From: Flavobacteriales bacterium
GTDB lineage: Bacteria; Bacteroidota; Bacteroidia; Flavobacteriales_D; Crocinitomicaceae
DNA: 6,182 bases
Direction of reading: 5' to 3'
NCBI GenBank assembly: GCA_947462695.1
Contig: CANHQC010000125.1
Coordinates: 1-6,182, forward strand
Made by a program: the position numbers and the translations under genes. Positions within the stretch are counted from its first letter, which is position 1, and the number at the start of each line of letters is the position of its first letter. The notes below the pieces were generated by a model. The model was not told the DNA's origin. It saw only the letters and a program-made list of their open reading frames with translations, and searched no databases. Shown here piece by piece: positions 5,608 to 6,182 of this stretch.

Positions 5608-6182
5608 CTAGTGTTTCGAAAACAACTCAATCATCAAATTTCCGTCCGTTGACCGAGCCTTCAATTGAAGTAATTCCTGTATTGTAGCATTCAAATCACG
5701 AAGATTTCTTGATGTAGAAAATGTTTTATTCTTGTGAAAATCTGGACCTGAAGCGTAGAGAAAGATGTGTTTGCAACCATCGCAATTATCCCCATGACTG
5801 GAAAACCCTACGTTAACATTATCTGAATGCCTTCCATGATCGTTCGTGACAAAAAAAGCGGTTGAATTTTTATACTTGGGGTGTTCCTGAATAAAATTCC
5901 ACAATTGGTAAACATAATAGTCACTCTTTTTAACCCCTTCTGTATACGCCTGCCAATTACCTGTGTGACCTGAAAAATCAGGTTCTTTCAAATTAATCAA
6001 TAGCAATTCAGGCTCATGTTGATTTAAGACATTCATGACTTCTATCATTGTCAAACTGTCATCACGATAGCCACTACCTACCCCAGACCCGTTAATGCCA
6101 CAATTTACTGAAGGCTGATACTTGTTTTTCCATTTAGAAGTCTTGCAATTGGCCAATACCTCAAGCTTATCCTTACTAGCAA
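5608..6182 (-). CDS. alkaline phosphatase superfamily metalloenzyme, C-terminal part
   Basis: The gene enters from the right edge (first whole codon 6178-6180) and ends at a TAG at 5608-5610, showing about 190 C-terminal residues. In visible-residue numbering the metal-site motifs are NLKEPDFSGHTGNW with Asp68 and His72, VTNDHGRHS with Asp114-His115, and SSHGDNCDGC with His129. This D-x3-H / DHG / HG arrangement is typical of the alkaline phosphatase/sulfatase/phosphodiesterase superfamily. The edge sequence SKDKLEVL also fits, as do the strand LLLINL and the GPD motif near the end. The nucleophile (Ser/Thr/Cys) and any signal peptide lie outside the window, so substrate class (phosphatase, phosphodiesterase or sulfatase) cannot be decided. 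A TTG at 6154-6156 is not the start because the frame and family match continue beyond it. A CxxC pair (CDGC) follows the last metal His; I believe it is common in bacterial relatives. The gene converges on murQ. Confidence 0.85.
   Translation of the reverse strand, partial: ASKDKLEVLANCKTSKWKNKYQPSVNCGINGSGVGSGYRDDSLTMIEVMNVLNQHEPELLLINLKEPDFSGHTGNWQAYTEGVKKSDYYVYQLWNFIQEHPKYKNSTAFFVTNDHGRHSDNVNVGFSSHGDNCDGCKHIFLYASGPDFHKNKTFSTSRNLRDLNATIQELLQLKARSTDGNLMIELFSKH

Noticed and set aside
6154..6156. TTG as the start of the phosphatase-superfamily gene
   Set aside because: The frame stays open to the window edge with family-like SKDKLEVL upstream; the protein is cut by the window, not short.

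Overview
The window (6182 bp, AT-rich) looks like chromosomal DNA from a member of the Bacteroidota, most probably the Flavobacteriales (Fluviicola/Crocinitomicaceae-like; genus not determinable here). The reasons are: a carbamoyl-phosphate synthase large subunit lacking the C-terminal MGS-like domain, a Bacteroidota-style S41 peptidase tail, a DUF1573 lipoprotein, start codons without Shine-Dalgarno sequences, and -7 boxes of the TAnnTTTG type in the one sizeable divergent intergenic region. No mobile element, CRISPR array, tRNA or rRNA was seen.

Layout, left to right. (1) Positions 1-890, + strand: the C-terminal end of a tail-specific (S41) processing peptidase, followed 15 bp later by a small DUF1573 lipoprotein; both are envelope proteins and are probably co-transcribed. 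(2) Positions 902-3987, - strand: carB, then a small single-pass membrane protein 2 bp downstream. The small gene converges on the lipoprotein gene with an 11-bp gap that holds a weak terminator-like hairpin. (3) Positions 3988-4193: a 206-bp divergent control region with a -7 box on each strand, a small inverted repeat in the presumed carB leader and an 8-bp direct repeat upstream of the rightward promoter. (4) Positions 4194-5507, + strand: a PyrR-like phosphoribosyltransferase and murQ, separated by 3 bp and therefore very likely one operon. (5) Positions 5508-5607: a 100-bp convergent gap without a convincing terminator. (6) Positions 5608-6182, - strand: the C-terminal part of an alkaline-phosphatase-superfamily metalloenzyme that runs off the right edge.

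Functionally the centre is about nucleotide and cell-wall metabolism. CarB makes carbamoyl phosphate for pyrimidines and arginine; the divergent gene resembles PyrR (uracil phosphoribosyltransferase/pyrimidine regulator); MurQ returns the muramic acid part of recycled peptidoglycan to the amino-sugar pool. The most interesting idea is that a CarB without its allosteric domain faces a PyrR-like protein across a shared control region, which could reflect transcriptional rather than enzymatic pyrimidine feedback. This is inference. I see no clearly new multi-gene system; most of the window is ordinary housekeeping sequence.
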